Source: Roseococcus suduntuyensis (GTDB lineage Bacteria > Pseudomonadota > Alphaproteobacteria > Acetobacterales > Acetobacteraceae). From it: a stretch of 64,000 bases of DNA. The DNA lies in assembly GCF_014196305.1 (NCBI RefSeq), contig NZ_JACIDJ010000001.1, positions 275,683 to 339,682 on the forward strand, in the 5' to 3' direction. How positions within the stretch are numbered: position 1 is the first letter of the stretch; the number at the start of each line of letters is the position of its first letter. Made by a program: the position numbers and the translations under genes. This document shows, piece after piece, positions 1 through 10,933 of this stretch. Under the pieces are notes generated by a model. It ran no database searches. It was not told the DNA's origin and was given only the letters and a program-made list of their open reading frames with translations.

Positions 1-147
1 GCTGACGCGGCGGGGGGCGGCGCGAAATCCTTGGCCGCTGACGCGGCGGGGGGCGGCGCGAAATCCTTGGCCGCTGACGCGGCGGGGGGCGGCGCGAAAT
101 CCTTGGCCGCTGACGCGGCGGGGGGCGGCGCGGCAGGATTCTTGGCC
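1..147. repeat. 36-base tandem repeat inside a coding region
   Basis: Three identical 36-base units (1-36, 37-72, 73-108) and a diverged 39-base unit (109-147) follow one another with no spacers. On the minus strand they are in frame with the GNAT gene and encode AAKDFAPPPAAS units. The array may continue left of the window. Exact identity suggests recent expansion by slippage or recombination. Confidence 0.9.
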
Positions 148-713
148 GCTGCCGCGGCGCGGCGGCGGAACAGGACCACAGGCATGTTGCGGTTGCGCGA
201 GAGGAAGGGCTCCGCCCCCTGCCCCGCCGGTTCGAAACCGATGGCGCGCAGCACGGCGTGGGAGCCTTCATTGTCGGTCAGCGCGCTGGCCTCGTATTCC
301 GCGAGGCCCAGAACCCGCTCGCCCCATTCGCACAGCGCCGAAGCGGCCTCGCGCGCGATGCCCTGGCGCCAGAACTTCCTGCCGACCCAATAGCCCAGCT
401 CCGCCGGGCCGTTGTGGCCTTGTCCCCCTTGGCCCTGCCCCCCTTGGCGCAAGGTCAGCCCCACGCAGCCCACCAATACGCCACCCTGGGTGATGGCGAG
501 GTGGCAGCCCGTGCCCGTCTCGATCTGTCCGCGCGTGGCCGCGATCCATTCCAGCGCCAGGCCATCGCGATAGGGGAAGGGCACGCGGGAGAGATTGCCC
601 GCCACGGAATAGTCATTGACCAGCCGCGTCACGGCGGGCGCGTCCGCGGGCTCCAGCGGGCGCAGCACCAGCCTGGCCGTCCGGATGGGAAGTTCAGCGG
701 CGAAGGAGGCCAT
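1..713 (-). CDS. GNAT family N-acetyltransferase with repeat-coded tail (3' end off window)
   Basis: Probable acetyl-CoA-dependent N-acetyltransferase of the RimJ/RimL-like GNAT type. The N-terminus carries the typical IRTARLVLRPLEPAD strand, and the acetyl-CoA loop reads GYWVGRKFWRQGIAREA, followed by the usual core ending LRAIGFE. The ATG at 713 starts the conserved first strand. A Gln-Gly insertion (QGGQGQGGQG) precedes the acetyl-CoA loop. After the core (RNMPVVLFRRR) the chain continues into an Ala/Pro/Lys tail of 12-residue units, AAKDFAPPPAAS, encoded by the 36-base repeats at 1-147. The reading frame stays open to the window edge, so the true C-terminus is not visible. The GNAT fold assignment is firm; substrate is unknown. 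The tail could be a linker or a low-complexity extension. Confidence 0.8.
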   Translation of the reverse strand, partial: MASFAAELPIRTARLVLRPLEPADAPAVTRLVNDYSVAGNLSRVPFPYRDGLALEWIAATRGQIETGTGCHLAITQGGVLVGCVGLTLRQGGQGQGGQGHNGPAELGYWVGRKFWRQGIAREAASALCEWGERVLGLAEYEASALTDNEGSHAVLRAIGFEPAGQGAEPFLSRNRNMPVVLFRRRAAAAAKNPAAPPPAASAAKDFAPPPAASAAKDFAPPPAASAAKDFAPPPAAS

Positions 714-789
714 TGGGTCCGGGAAGTTGGTGGCGGGGCGGGAACCCTGGCGTCAGGTCCCCGGCCCCGCGGGTCCGGACTCCGTCAGT

Positions 790-1977
790 TCAAGGCCTTG
801 CGGAGGATAGACCACCCCGCGCCGGGGAGTAAGCCGCATGGCGCGCCGGCGCCGTCACCGGCAGGGGGCTGACCGCGCCCGCCAGGTACTTCACCCGCAT
901 GGCCAGGAAGGGCCGCTCGATCACGTAGTAGGACAGGGCGCTGACCGCGAGGATCGCCGGCAGCAGCACCACCAGGAACTCCAGGTACCAGACGCCCCCC
1001 ACCAGGGGCATTTCCCAGCCGCGCTCCATCATGCGGTGGTGCAGCATGGCGAAGGGGAAGTGCCAGACATAGAGCGAGTAGCTGATGGTGCCGAGCCAGG
1101 CGAAGACCGCGCTGGCCTGCGCGCCGAGGCGCTGCATCGCCTCGCTCGCCGGCAGGGGCCAGCGGAAATGCAGGTAGGCCAGCAGGACGAAGCCATAGGC
1201 CGCGCCTTCCAGCAGCGGACTGAAGGCCCAGGCGATGCTGGGGCTGTAGGGCGTGCCCTCGCCGAAATAGCCGCCGGACCACCAGACGAAGGTCATCAGC
1301 CAGCCCTGCAAGGTCAGCAGCGCGACGGCGAGCCAGGCGGGGTTGGCCAGCAGGGTGGACCGATGCCGGTGCAGCACCGCCAGCAGCATGCCCAGCACGA
1401 ACTGATCGAGCCGGCCCAGCAGCGTCCAGTAGGAAGCGTCCTGCACGGTGCCGTCCAGGAAGAACACCAGCAGGCGCAAGGAGAGGAACAGCGCCAGGAT
1501 GCCCGCCAGATACCCCAGCCCCGCCCGCCGCACGAAGATCATCAGCAGGGGGAAGAGCAGGTAGAACTGGAACTCGACCATGATGGTCCAGAGATGCGGG
1601 AAGTGCGGCAGCTTCACATCGCTCAGATTGCCGAGGAAGGTGGCCAGCGCCACGAAGGACAGCGCATCCACCTGCCGGCCGAAGGCGAAGGCCGCGATGC
1701 ACACCGCGACGATGTAGAGCGGATAGATCCGCAGCAGCCGGTTCATCAGGAAGGCGCGGTACTGGACCTCCCGCCCCAGGCAGATGCTGGTGAGGATGAA
1801 CCCGGTGAGCACCATGAAGAGGGCGACACCGCCATAGCCCTCGCGCACCACCAGCAGCAGGGGGTTGTCCTGCTGCGCCAGCATCGGGTGGAAGAAGTGA
1901 TACAGCAGCACGATGAAGGCGGCGTAGAACCGCAGATGGTCCAGCCGCGGCATGTAGGCGATGTTGGCGGATTGCAT
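790..1977 (-). CDS. Acyltransferase-3 family membrane protein (OafA/YrhL-like)
   Basis: Predicted inner-membrane O-acyltransferase that would acylate a surface glycan or sugar precursor. The N-terminus reads PRLDHLRFYAAFIVLLYHFF, the hallmark first helix of the Acyltransferase_3 family with its Arg and His, and about ten hydrophobic segments follow. The chain is 395 residues, normal for the transmembrane part alone, and there is no C-terminal SGNH domain. The ATG at 1977 is chosen because GAGGA lies just upstream and the preceding in-frame residues are Pro/Arg-rich and non-membrane. It stands alone between the GNAT gene and argJ. The acceptor cannot be told from sequence; the capsule encoded at 25-31 kb is one possibility, by inference only. 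Confidence 0.85.
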   Translation of the reverse strand: MQSANIAYMPRLDHLRFYAAFIVLLYHFFHPMLAQQDNPLLLVVREGYGGVALFMVLTGFILTSICLGREVQYRAFLMNRLLRIYPLYIVAVCIAAFAFGRQVDALSFVALATFLGNLSDVKLPHFPHLWTIMVEFQFYLLFPLLMIFVRRAGLGYLAGILALFLSLRLLVFFLDGTVQDASYWTLLGRLDQFVLGMLLAVLHRHRSTLLANPAWLAVALLTLQGWLMTFVWWSGGYFGEGTPYSPSIAWAFSPLLEGAAYGFVLLAYLHFRWPLPASEAMQRLGAQASAVFAWLGTISYSLYVWHFPFAMLHHRMMERGWEMPLVGGVWYLEFLVVLLPAILAVSALSYYVIERPFLAMRVKYLAGAVSPLPVTAPARHAAYSPARGGLSSARP

Positions 1978-2142
1978 GCGCGATCCTCGCGGGGCTTTCC
2001 GGAATGGGCCGGGTGGCGCGCGGACGCGACGTGCCACGCTCCCGCTCCCAACGCGCGGAGGGGCTGCAAGGCTGACTGAATTTTCACAAAATGTTGCGGC
2101 GGGAAAACGGCGGGGGGCCAAGCCGCCCCGCCGCGTGCCAGT

Positions 2143-3375
2143 TCAGCTCCGGTAGGAGCCGTTGATGTCGATGTAGCCGTGCGTCAGGTCGCAGGTCCAG
2201 ACCGTGGCCTTGCCGCGGCCCAGGCCGATATCCACCGTGATCTCGACCTCGCGGCCCTTCATGTGGGCCACCACGGGGGTTTCGTCATAACCCGCGATCA
2301 CGCCGCCCTCGCGCGCCATCCAGGTGCCGCCCACGGCCACGCTGAGCTTGTCGCGGTCGGCGGGTTCGCCCGCCTTGCCGACGGCCATGACGATGCGGCC
2401 CCAATTGGCGTCCTCGCCCGCGATGGCGGTCTTGACCAGCGGCGAATTGGCGATGGCCATGCCGATGCGGTGGGCGGACTTGGCGCTGACCGCGCCGGTC
2501 ACGTTGATGGTGATGAGCTTCTGGGCCCCCTCGCCATCACGCGCCACCATCAGCGCCAGCTCATGCAGCACCTCCTCCAGCGCGCGGGCGAAGTCGCGCA
2601 GCAGGCTGGGCGGGCTGTCGGCCGTCACGCGGGGGTGCTTCGCCTGACCCGTCGCGAAGAGTAGCACGGTGTCGGAGGTGGAAGTGTCGCTGTCCACCGT
2701 CACGCAGTTGAAGCTCTTGGCATTGCCGCGCGTCAGCAGCTTTTGCAGGACGGCGCCAGGAATCTTCGCGTCGGTCGCGATGAAGCTCAGCATCGTCGCC
2801 ATGTCGGGCGCGATCATGCCGCTGCCCTTGGCGATGCCGTTGATGGTGACCGTGGCGTCCCCGATGCGCGCCGTGCGGGTGGCCGCCTTGGGGAAGGTGT
2901 CGGTGGTCATGATGGCGCGGGCGGCGGCGGCCCAGCCCTCTTGCTGGAGGCCCTCCATCACGCGCGGCAGGGCCGCCAGCAGCACGTCGGTGGGCAGGCG
3001 TTCGCCGATGACGCCTGTCGAGGCGATGAACACCTCGCGCGGCTTGCAGCCCACCAGGGCGGCGGTCTCGGCCGCCGTGCGCTCGCAGGTCTCGCGCCCG
3101 GCCTTTCCGGTGAAGACGTTGCTGTTGCCGGCATTCACCACCAGGGCGCGGGCCTTGCCGCCCTTCAGCGCGGCGCGGCACCAGTCCACCGGGGCGCCGG
3201 GGCACTTGTTCATGGTGAACACGCCCGCGACCGTGGTGCCAGGCGCGAAGCGGAACACCGTCATGTCCTCGCGCGCCTTGTAGCGGATGCCGGCGGCGAC
3301 GGAGCCGCATTCGGCGCCGGCAAGGGCGGGCATCTCCGGCAGGGGGAGGGCCAGAGGGGAAACAGCGAGGGCCAT
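2143..3375 (-). CDS. argJ: Bifunctional ornithine acetyltransferase / N-acetylglutamate synthase
   Basis: ArgJ moves the acetyl group from N-acetylornithine to glutamate in the cyclic arginine pathway. The 410-residue chain is full length for the family. The self-cleavage motif is present as KGSGMIAPDMATML, with the nucleophile Thr194 at the start of the beta chain; Asp191 replaces the more usual Asn in this motif, which looks harmless. The C-terminus reads YTH-type GYIDINGSYRS, standard for the family. The gene follows the parvulin gene with only 5 bases between them, so the two are probably co-transcribed. Bifunctionality (use of acetyl-CoA as well) is common in ArgJ but cannot be decided from sequence here. 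Confidence 0.95.
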   Translation of the reverse strand: MALAVSPLALPLPEMPALAGAECGSVAAGIRYKAREDMTVFRFAPGTTVAGVFTMNKCPGAPVDWCRAALKGGKARALVVNAGNSNVFTGKAGRETCERTAAETAALVGCKPREVFIASTGVIGERLPTDVLLAALPRVMEGLQQEGWAAAARAIMTTDTFPKAATRTARIGDATVTINGIAKGSGMIAPDMATMLSFIATDAKIPGAVLQKLLTRGNAKSFNCVTVDSDTSTSDTVLLFATGQAKHPRVTADSPPSLLRDFARALEEVLHELALMVARDGEGAQKLITINVTGAVSAKSAHRIGMAIANSPLVKTAIAGEDANWGRIVMAVGKAGEPADRDKLSVAVGGTWMAREGGVIAGYDETPVVAHMKGREVEITVDIGLGRGKATVWTCDLTHGYIDINGSYRS

Positions 3376-3380
3376 GGGTC

Positions 3381-4334
3381 TTACCGGCGGGCGGGGGGTG
3401 GCGGGGGAACGGCCTGGATGGGGCCGGGCGCGGGGGTGGCGGCGGGGGCCTCGACACGCTCGATGCGGGTGGCGCCGCGCACGCGTTCGATCACGGCGTT
3501 CACCTCCTCCTCGATCATGCGCTGGCGCAGCGTGTCGCGCGCCTCCTCGAAGGCGGGGCCGCGGGTGGTGCGGCGTTCCTCGACGCGGATGACGTGCCAG
3601 CCGAACTGCGTGCGGACGGGGTTGGGGCTGAGCTGGCCGGGCTGCAGCGCGAAGGCGGCATTGGCGAATTCGGGCACCATGTCGCCGCGGGCGAAGAAGC
3701 CGAGGTCCCCGCCATTGCGCCCCGCGGGGTCGGTGGAGCGGCTGCGCGCCACCTCCTCGAAATTCGCCCCGCCCTGGATCTGGGTGATGATGGCCCGCGC
3801 ATCGGCCTCATTGGCCACCAGGATGTGGCGGGCGCGGACCTCCTCCTGCTCCGGCGCGGCCGCCTGGTCGCGGGCGTGGCGGGCGCGCAGCGCCTCGTCG
3901 GTCAGGCGGGGCAGGACCTCGCGGCGCAGCAGGGTATCGCGGAGCGCGTTCTCCTCGAAGGCGCGCATGCGGGCCTGAAACTCGGGGTCGTCCTGCACAT
4001 TGGCGCGGCGGGCGGCGATGACCATGGCGCGGTCGGAAATGGCGCGGTCCAGAAGCTGGTTGAACACCTCGGGCGGCAGCATGGTCCGCAGCACCTGGGG
4101 CGGCACGTTGCGGAGTTCGGCCGGCATGGCCTCGGCGGCGGCGGCAATCACTTCCTGCAGCCGGATTTCCTGCCCATCCACGCGGGCCAGCACCGGGTTG
4201 GGGTCGGCGGCGGGGGCCGGGGCCGCGGCGGCGGGCGGTGCGGCGGCGGGCGGGCGGGCGGGCGCCTGGGCATGGGCCAGGGGCGCCAGGAATGTGCCGG
4301 CCAGCAGCAGGGCGGCGAGGGGGAAACGGGCCAT
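3381..4334 (-). CDS. Secreted parvulin-type peptidyl-prolyl isomerase (PpiC/SurA-like)
   Basis: Periplasmic folding helper. Residues 1-22 form a signal peptide (MARFPLAALLLAG..LAHAQ), followed by a Pro/Ala-rich linker, a SurA-like helical segment, and a parvulin domain at about residues 180-275 with VRARHILVANEADARA, a GGDLGFFARGDMVPEF block and FGWHVIRVEE, all diagnostic. The tail is Pro-rich. The ATG at 4334 is chosen since it begins the signal peptide; upstream in-frame codons do not look like protein. It lies upstream of argJ on the same strand and close to secA, an arrangement seen in other alphaproteobacteria, fitting a role in handling exported proteins. Confidence 0.9.
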   Translation of the reverse strand: MARFPLAALLLAGTFLAPLAHAQAPARPPAAAPPAAAAPAPAADPNPVLARVDGQEIRLQEVIAAAAEAMPAELRNVPPQVLRTMLPPEVFNQLLDRAISDRAMVIAARRANVQDDPEFQARMRAFEENALRDTLLRREVLPRLTDEALRARHARDQAAAPEQEEVRARHILVANEADARAIITQIQGGANFEEVARSRSTDPAGRNGGDLGFFARGDMVPEFANAAFALQPGQLSPNPVRTQFGWHVIRVEERRTTRGPAFEEARDTLRQRMIEEEVNAVIERVRGATRIERVEAPAATPAPGPIQAVPPPPPARR

Positions 4335-4476
4335 CGGCGAAGCCTTCACAACAAGGCTCCGACAATGGCCGATGGCCCGTGCGCCCACAACCCGCCCTGC
4401 GGGGCGTGTTACACCGGGATGGATCAGGCGCCGGCCGCCCATTGACAGCCCCGCCCCCGCGCGAAACCGTGTCGGC

Positions 4477-5229
4477 ATGCGCACGAAAACCACGCCCGCC
4501 GGCGGCTACCGCTTCATCCCCGCTGTCTTCCAGTATTCAGGGGGCGTGGCCGCCGAGCCAGGTTTCCGGCTGGAGCGCGCCCGCTTCTCCCGCCCCGTGC
4601 CGCTGGCCGAGGGGTTCCGCCGCATCGCCGCCCATCTCGACGCGCTGGGCCGCCCCCGCACGGCCTTCGCCGCCTGTGAACTCCGCAGCCCCGCCCCCTT
4701 CACCGAGGAAGGCTTCACCGCCTTCAACCGCGTCTATTTCGGCGTGCTGGAGGAATGGGACGTGGTGGTGGACGGGCAGAACCCCGTGGCCCGCAGCAAT
4801 GTCTGCCCCGAGATCGCCCCCCCGCCCGAACCCAGCTTCCACGCCTTCTCCTATACGGTGGTGGACCCTGGGGCCGCGCCCAGCTTCGTGGTGGCCGGAT
4901 CGGGCGAGGCGCGCGAGGGCGGCGCCACCTATGAGGAGAGCATCGTGGCCCGGGGCGACACCTCGCCCGCCGGCATGGCGGCCAAGGCCGGCTATGTGCT
5001 GGGCGAGATGGAACGCCGCATGTCCGCACTCGGCTTCGGCTGGGCCGACACCACCGATGTGCAGGTCTATACGGTGTTCGACTTCAGCGCGCTGTTCCTC
5101 CCCGAGATGGTGGCGCGCGGCGCCGCCCGGCACGGCGTCACCTGGCAGCCCTGCCGCCCGCCCGTGCGGGGGCTCGATTTCGAGATGGATTGCCGGGGCC
5201 TCGCGCGGGAAATCGTGTTGCCGGCGTAA
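4477..5229 (+). CDS. Rid/YjgF-like protein of unknown substrate
   Basis: A 250-residue soluble protein. The second half has the rhythm of the Rid (YjgF/YER057c/UK114) fold: a segment with repeated Ala/Gly, then VLGEMERRMSALGFGW, a DVQVYTVFDF strand and a C-terminal block containing CRPPVRGLDFEMDCRG. The N-terminal half (GGYRFIPAVFQYSGGVA) is less clear. Rid proteins hydrolyse reactive enamine/imine intermediates, and the longer relatives are sometimes annotated as aminomuconate deaminase-like, but no activity can be assigned here. ATG at 4477 is the first good start. It sits between the parvulin gene (divergent) and secA (same strand, 127 bases downstream). Family assignment is tentative. Confidence 0.55.
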   Translation: MRTKTTPAGGYRFIPAVFQYSGGVAAEPGFRLERARFSRPVPLAEGFRRIAAHLDALGRPRTAFAACELRSPAPFTEEGFTAFNRVYFGVLEEWDVVVDGQNPVARSNVCPEIAPPPEPSFHAFSYTVVDPGAAPSFVVAGSGEAREGGATYEESIVARGDTSPAGMAAKAGYVLGEMERRMSALGFGWADTTDVQVYTVFDFSALFLPEMVARGAARHGVTWQPCRPPVRGLDFEMDCRGLAREIVLPA

Positions 5230-5356
5230 TATGGCCGCGGTTGACCCTGGGGGGGCCGGGACCTATCTCTGACGCTCCCCAGGGGTGCAAGCATTCCGCG
5301 CCGCATTCCGCGCGGCCTGTGCCCGGGGACCCGCGTTCGGAGAATTGTCCCCACCC

Positions 5357-8089
<2,733 letters not shown>

Positions 8090-8113
8090 CGCCCAGGCCC
8101 TCAAGGAGCGCCG

Positions 8114-8935
8114 ATGACCACGCCGGACCCCGAGATCATCCCCCGCGACCTCCGCTTCGGCGTGAAGGACCATCCGGACCCGCGCTGGCTCGGCGGCGAA
8201 CAGGCGGGCAGCGCGCTGGTGGATGCCTTCGCGGTCATGCTGCCCGAGGGCGAGCGCTATTTCATCCGCGCCCTCAAGCCCTTCCTGCCCCAGGTGACGG
8301 ACCCCGAGCTGCGCCAGGACATCCAGGATTTCTGCGCGCAAGAGGCGTTCCACACGCGCGAGCACCTGGGCTACAACGCCGCCCTCCGCAGCCTGGGCTA
8401 TGATGTGGACCGGCAGGAAGAGTCGGTGCGCTGGTTCTTCGCCCGCTTCGACACGCCGCTGGCCCGACTCTACCTCACCTGCGCCATCGAGCACGTCACC
8501 TACGCCCTCTCCCGCATCGTGATCGAGCGGCCGGAGATCATGGACAAGGCCCACCCCGCCTATCGCCGCCTCTGGCGCTGGCACGCGCTGGAGGAGGTGG
8601 AGCATTCCTCCGTCGGCCTGCGCGTGCTGCGCGCCGTCACCCCCGGCGTGCCGGGCTGGAAGCGCTACATCCTGCGCTGCGCGGCGCTGGGCTTGATGCT
8701 GCCGGGCATGGTGGGGCTGGCGATGATCTCGGCACGTCGGAACCTGCGCGCCACGGGCGGGCCCTCGGGCTGGGGGCTGTGGCGGGCCGCCCTGTTCAGT
8801 CCGGGCTGGGTGCGGCGAATGGTGCCGACCATGCTGGCCTATCTCCGCCCCGGCTATCTCGGCCGCAACGACTGCGACGCGGCGCTGGTGGCCAAGGCGC
8901 GCGATGCCCTGGATGCCGAGCTGGCGGCCGCCTGA
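8114..8935 (+). CDS. Predicted metal-dependent hydrolase, ferritin-like (PF10118 type)
   Basis: A 273-residue protein of the family annotated as predicted metal-dependent hydrolase (COG3687). Two helix motifs rich in metal ligands are visible: QEAFHTREH at residues 76-84 (Glu77, His80, His84), and later AIEHVTY plus HALEEVEHSSVG. Together they look like a four-helix di-metal centre. A hydrophobic stretch near residues 190-205 could associate with the membrane. It starts 24 bases after the secA stop with GGAG before the ATG, and the methyltransferase gene follows 5 bases after its stop, so these two are likely one unit. The substrate is unknown. Confidence 0.8.
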   Translation: MTTPDPEIIPRDLRFGVKDHPDPRWLGGEQAGSALVDAFAVMLPEGERYFIRALKPFLPQVTDPELRQDIQDFCAQEAFHTREHLGYNAALRSLGYDVDRQEESVRWFFARFDTPLARLYLTCAIEHVTYALSRIVIERPEIMDKAHPAYRRLWRWHALEEVEHSSVGLRVLRAVTPGVPGWKRYILRCAALGLMLPGMVGLAMISARRNLRATGGPSGWGLWRAALFSPGWVRRMVPTMLAYLRPGYLGRNDCDAALVAKARDALDAELAAA

Positions 8936-8940
8936 CGGCG

Positions 8941-9774
8941 ATGGCCGCGCTCGACCACATGCTGCGCGCGACCGAGCGCGGGGCCTTCCCGGGCCTGAGG
9001 CGCCGCACCTGGAAGTGGGGCTACACCTTCCTCTCGCTGGTCTGGCGCAAGCCCTGGCGCTTCCTGAACTACGGCCATGTCCCGGACGGCCCGCCCTTCC
9101 CCCTGGCCGCGGCGGACGAGGCCGACCGCCCCTTCATCGGCCTCTACCACCAGGCGCTGGACGGGCTGGACGTGGCCGGCGCGCGGGTGCTGGAGGTGGG
9201 CTGCGGCCATGGCGGGGGTGCCGCCTGGGTGGCGCGGCACTTCGCGCCCACGGCGATGGTGGCGGTGGACCGTTCGCCCGGCACCCTCTCTCGCGCGCGC
9301 AAGCTGAACGCACCGGCGCCCAACCTCGAATACCGCATCGGCGACGCCGAGGCGCTGCCCTTCCCCGCTGCCAGCTTCGACATCCTTCTGAACATCGAAA
9401 GCTCCCATTGCTACGGCAGCATGGACCGCTTCGTGGCCGAGGCCGCGCGGGTGCTGCGCCCCGGCGGGCATCTGTGCTGGGCGGACATGCGAAGCCCCGC
9501 CATGCTGCCCATGCTGGATGCCAGCTTCGCCAGCCAGCCCCTCGAACTGCTGGCCGAGACGCAACTGAACGCGGGGGTTCTGGCGGCGCTGGACGCCGTG
9601 GAGGAGGCCAAGGCGCGCGAGGTGTCGCGCTATGGCCTGCTACGCCCCGTGCTGCGGGAATTCACCGGCATGCAGGGCTCGGTGCTGCGGAAGGCGCTGC
9701 GCGAGGGAGAGGTGCTCTACCTCGCGCAGCGCTATCGGAAGCTGGCTTCGGAACCCGTCAGAAGCGCTGGGTGA
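8941..9774 (+). CDS. Class I SAM-dependent methyltransferase
   Basis: A 277-residue methyltransferase. The SAM-binding motif I is VLEVGCGHGGGAA at residues 83-95, the acidic ribose contact follows (MVAVDRS), motif II is GDAEALPFPAASFD and post-II is VLRPGGHLCWADM. Overall it resembles the sterol/fatty-acid or phthiotriol-type Methyltransf_11 group, with a lipid-like acceptor possible but unproven. The start is the ATG at 8941, 5 bases after the metal-hydrolase stop, suggesting translational coupling. Its last 17 bases overlap the convergent outer-membrane-barrel gene, so the two transcripts must overlap tail to tail. Confidence 0.85.
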   Translation: MAALDHMLRATERGAFPGLRRRTWKWGYTFLSLVWRKPWRFLNYGHVPDGPPFPLAAADEADRPFIGLYHQALDGLDVAGARVLEVGCGHGGGAAWVARHFAPTAMVAVDRSPGTLSRARKLNAPAPNLEYRIGDAEALPFPAASFDILLNIESSHCYGSMDRFVAEAARVLRPGGHLCWADMRSPAMLPMLDASFASQPLELLAETQLNAGVLAALDAVEEAKAREVSRYGLLRPVLREFTGMQGSVLRKALREGEVLYLAQRYRKLASEPVRSAG

Positions 9775-10933
9775 AGCCCAGACGGCTGACGAAGCCGTGG
9801 GCGCTGCCGGTGCGTTCCTCGCCCGGGTTCACGGCGTACTGGTAGCCGAGATCCACCCCGAAGCCCCAGCCGATCTCGCGGCCCACCGTCGCTTCGAGAT
9901 AGCGGCGGGTGGGCACGCGGTTCGCCTCGCGCCGGCGTTCCTCGACCTGCCACACCAGCGTGGCGCGCCAGTCGCCATGGGTGGTCTGGGCGCCCAGCGT
10001 GCCGAAGCGCCGGCGCTCGCGCACCGCGAGTTCGGTGCCGTCCTCGTCGATCACCTCGATGGGGCGGCCGCCGGCGTTCCGGAACTCCACGAACTCGCCG
10101 AAGAACAGGGTCCGCACCCGCGGCGTCCATTCCACGCGAAAGCGCGCGCCCAGCGCATAGCCCCATTCGCGCGCCGCGCCGTCCTTGCCCGCCCCGCGCG
10201 AGACCATGGCCGCGTGGTAGCTGAAATTGGGCAGGAAGGGCATGCGGTCGCCATCCAGGGCGATGGCGAAGTTCGTCAGCCGCCCGTTGTTGCCCGCTCC
10301 GCCCTGCCGCAGGGAGTTGCGGCTGTAGCGTTCGAAGCCCTCCTCGCAGCAGCGGCGCCGGGTGAACAGCGTGTTCGAGAAGGGGCTGGTGTCCAGGGTG
10401 AACAGCGCGGCGGAGATGTCATGCTCGCCGAAGCGCGTGTCGGAAAGCCAGGTGTAGGTCGCGCCCACGCCCAGGGATTCGCGGATCAGATAGGCCTCAT
10501 GCGCGCGGAAGCGGGCAAAGGCACCGGGGAAGCTGTGGTGGCCATAGCCGAAGGGCGCGTTGAACTTGCCGGCCTGCAGGCGCAGCCGCTCATGGGCGCG
10601 CCAGTCGAGGAACAGGCTCTCCAGGAAGGCCGCCTGGCGGCGCAGGAAGATGTCGGTGCCGTTGGGCAATTGCTCGCCCGCCGGGTCGAAGGCCAGCACG
10701 CCCTGGAGCGAGAGGGTGGGGGACAGATGCAGCCCCGCCGCCAGCTCCCCGAAGAGGAAGCTGCTGCTGCCGCGCACCGTGCGATCGGCCGCGCGGGGCT
10801 GCGCCTGGGTCAGCAGGCCCAGATCCAGCTCGCCCGAGATGTGCGGGAAGGGGCCGACGGCCCGGTAGTCCTGCGCGGCGGCCGGGGCGCCGAGGCCAAG
10901 CAGGGCGAGAAGCCCGAAGGCAAGGCGGCGCAT
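9758..10933 (-). CDS. Outer-membrane beta-barrel protein coupled to the metal-binding protein gene
   Basis: A 391-residue exported protein. Residues 1-20 are a signal peptide (MRRLAFGLLALLGLGAPAAA). The rest alternates short hydrophobic/polar strands with Gly/Arg turns and ends in Phe (LGFTQRF), the usual outer-membrane barrel C-terminus. Phrases such as LRLQAGKFNAPFGYGHHSF resemble phosphate-selective-porin-like barrels. A Cys pair (RRRCCEEG) lies mid-chain. The ATG at 10933 overlaps the TGA of the ZnuA-like gene (TGATG), pointing to translational coupling; a GTG one codon earlier is the alternative. Its position behind a metal-binding protein suggests passage of a metal or metallophore across the outer membrane, which is inference only. 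Confidence 0.75.
   Translation of the reverse strand: MRRLAFGLLALLGLGAPAAAQDYRAVGPFPHISGELDLGLLTQAQPRAADRTVRGSSSFLFGELAAGLHLSPTLSLQGVLAFDPAGEQLPNGTDIFLRRQAAFLESLFLDWRAHERLRLQAGKFNAPFGYGHHSFPGAFARFRAHEAYLIRESLGVGATYTWLSDTRFGEHDISAALFTLDTSPFSNTLFTRRRCCEEGFERYSRNSLRQGGAGNNGRLTNFAIALDGDRMPFLPNFSYHAAMVSRGAGKDGAAREWGYALGARFRVEWTPRVRTLFFGEFVEFRNAGGRPIEVIDEDGTELAVRERRRFGTLGAQTTHGDWRATLVWQVEERRREANRVPTRRYLEATVGREIGWGFGVDLGYQYAVNPGEERTGSAHGFVSRLGFTQRF

Noticed and set aside
1-147. A CRISPR-like array (36-base repeats)
   Set aside because: Units abut with no unique spacers, and they lie in frame inside a GNAT gene.
4335-4493. N-terminal extension of the parvulin gene
   Set aside because: The added 53 residues are Arg/Gly-rich and would hide the signal peptide beginning at 4334.
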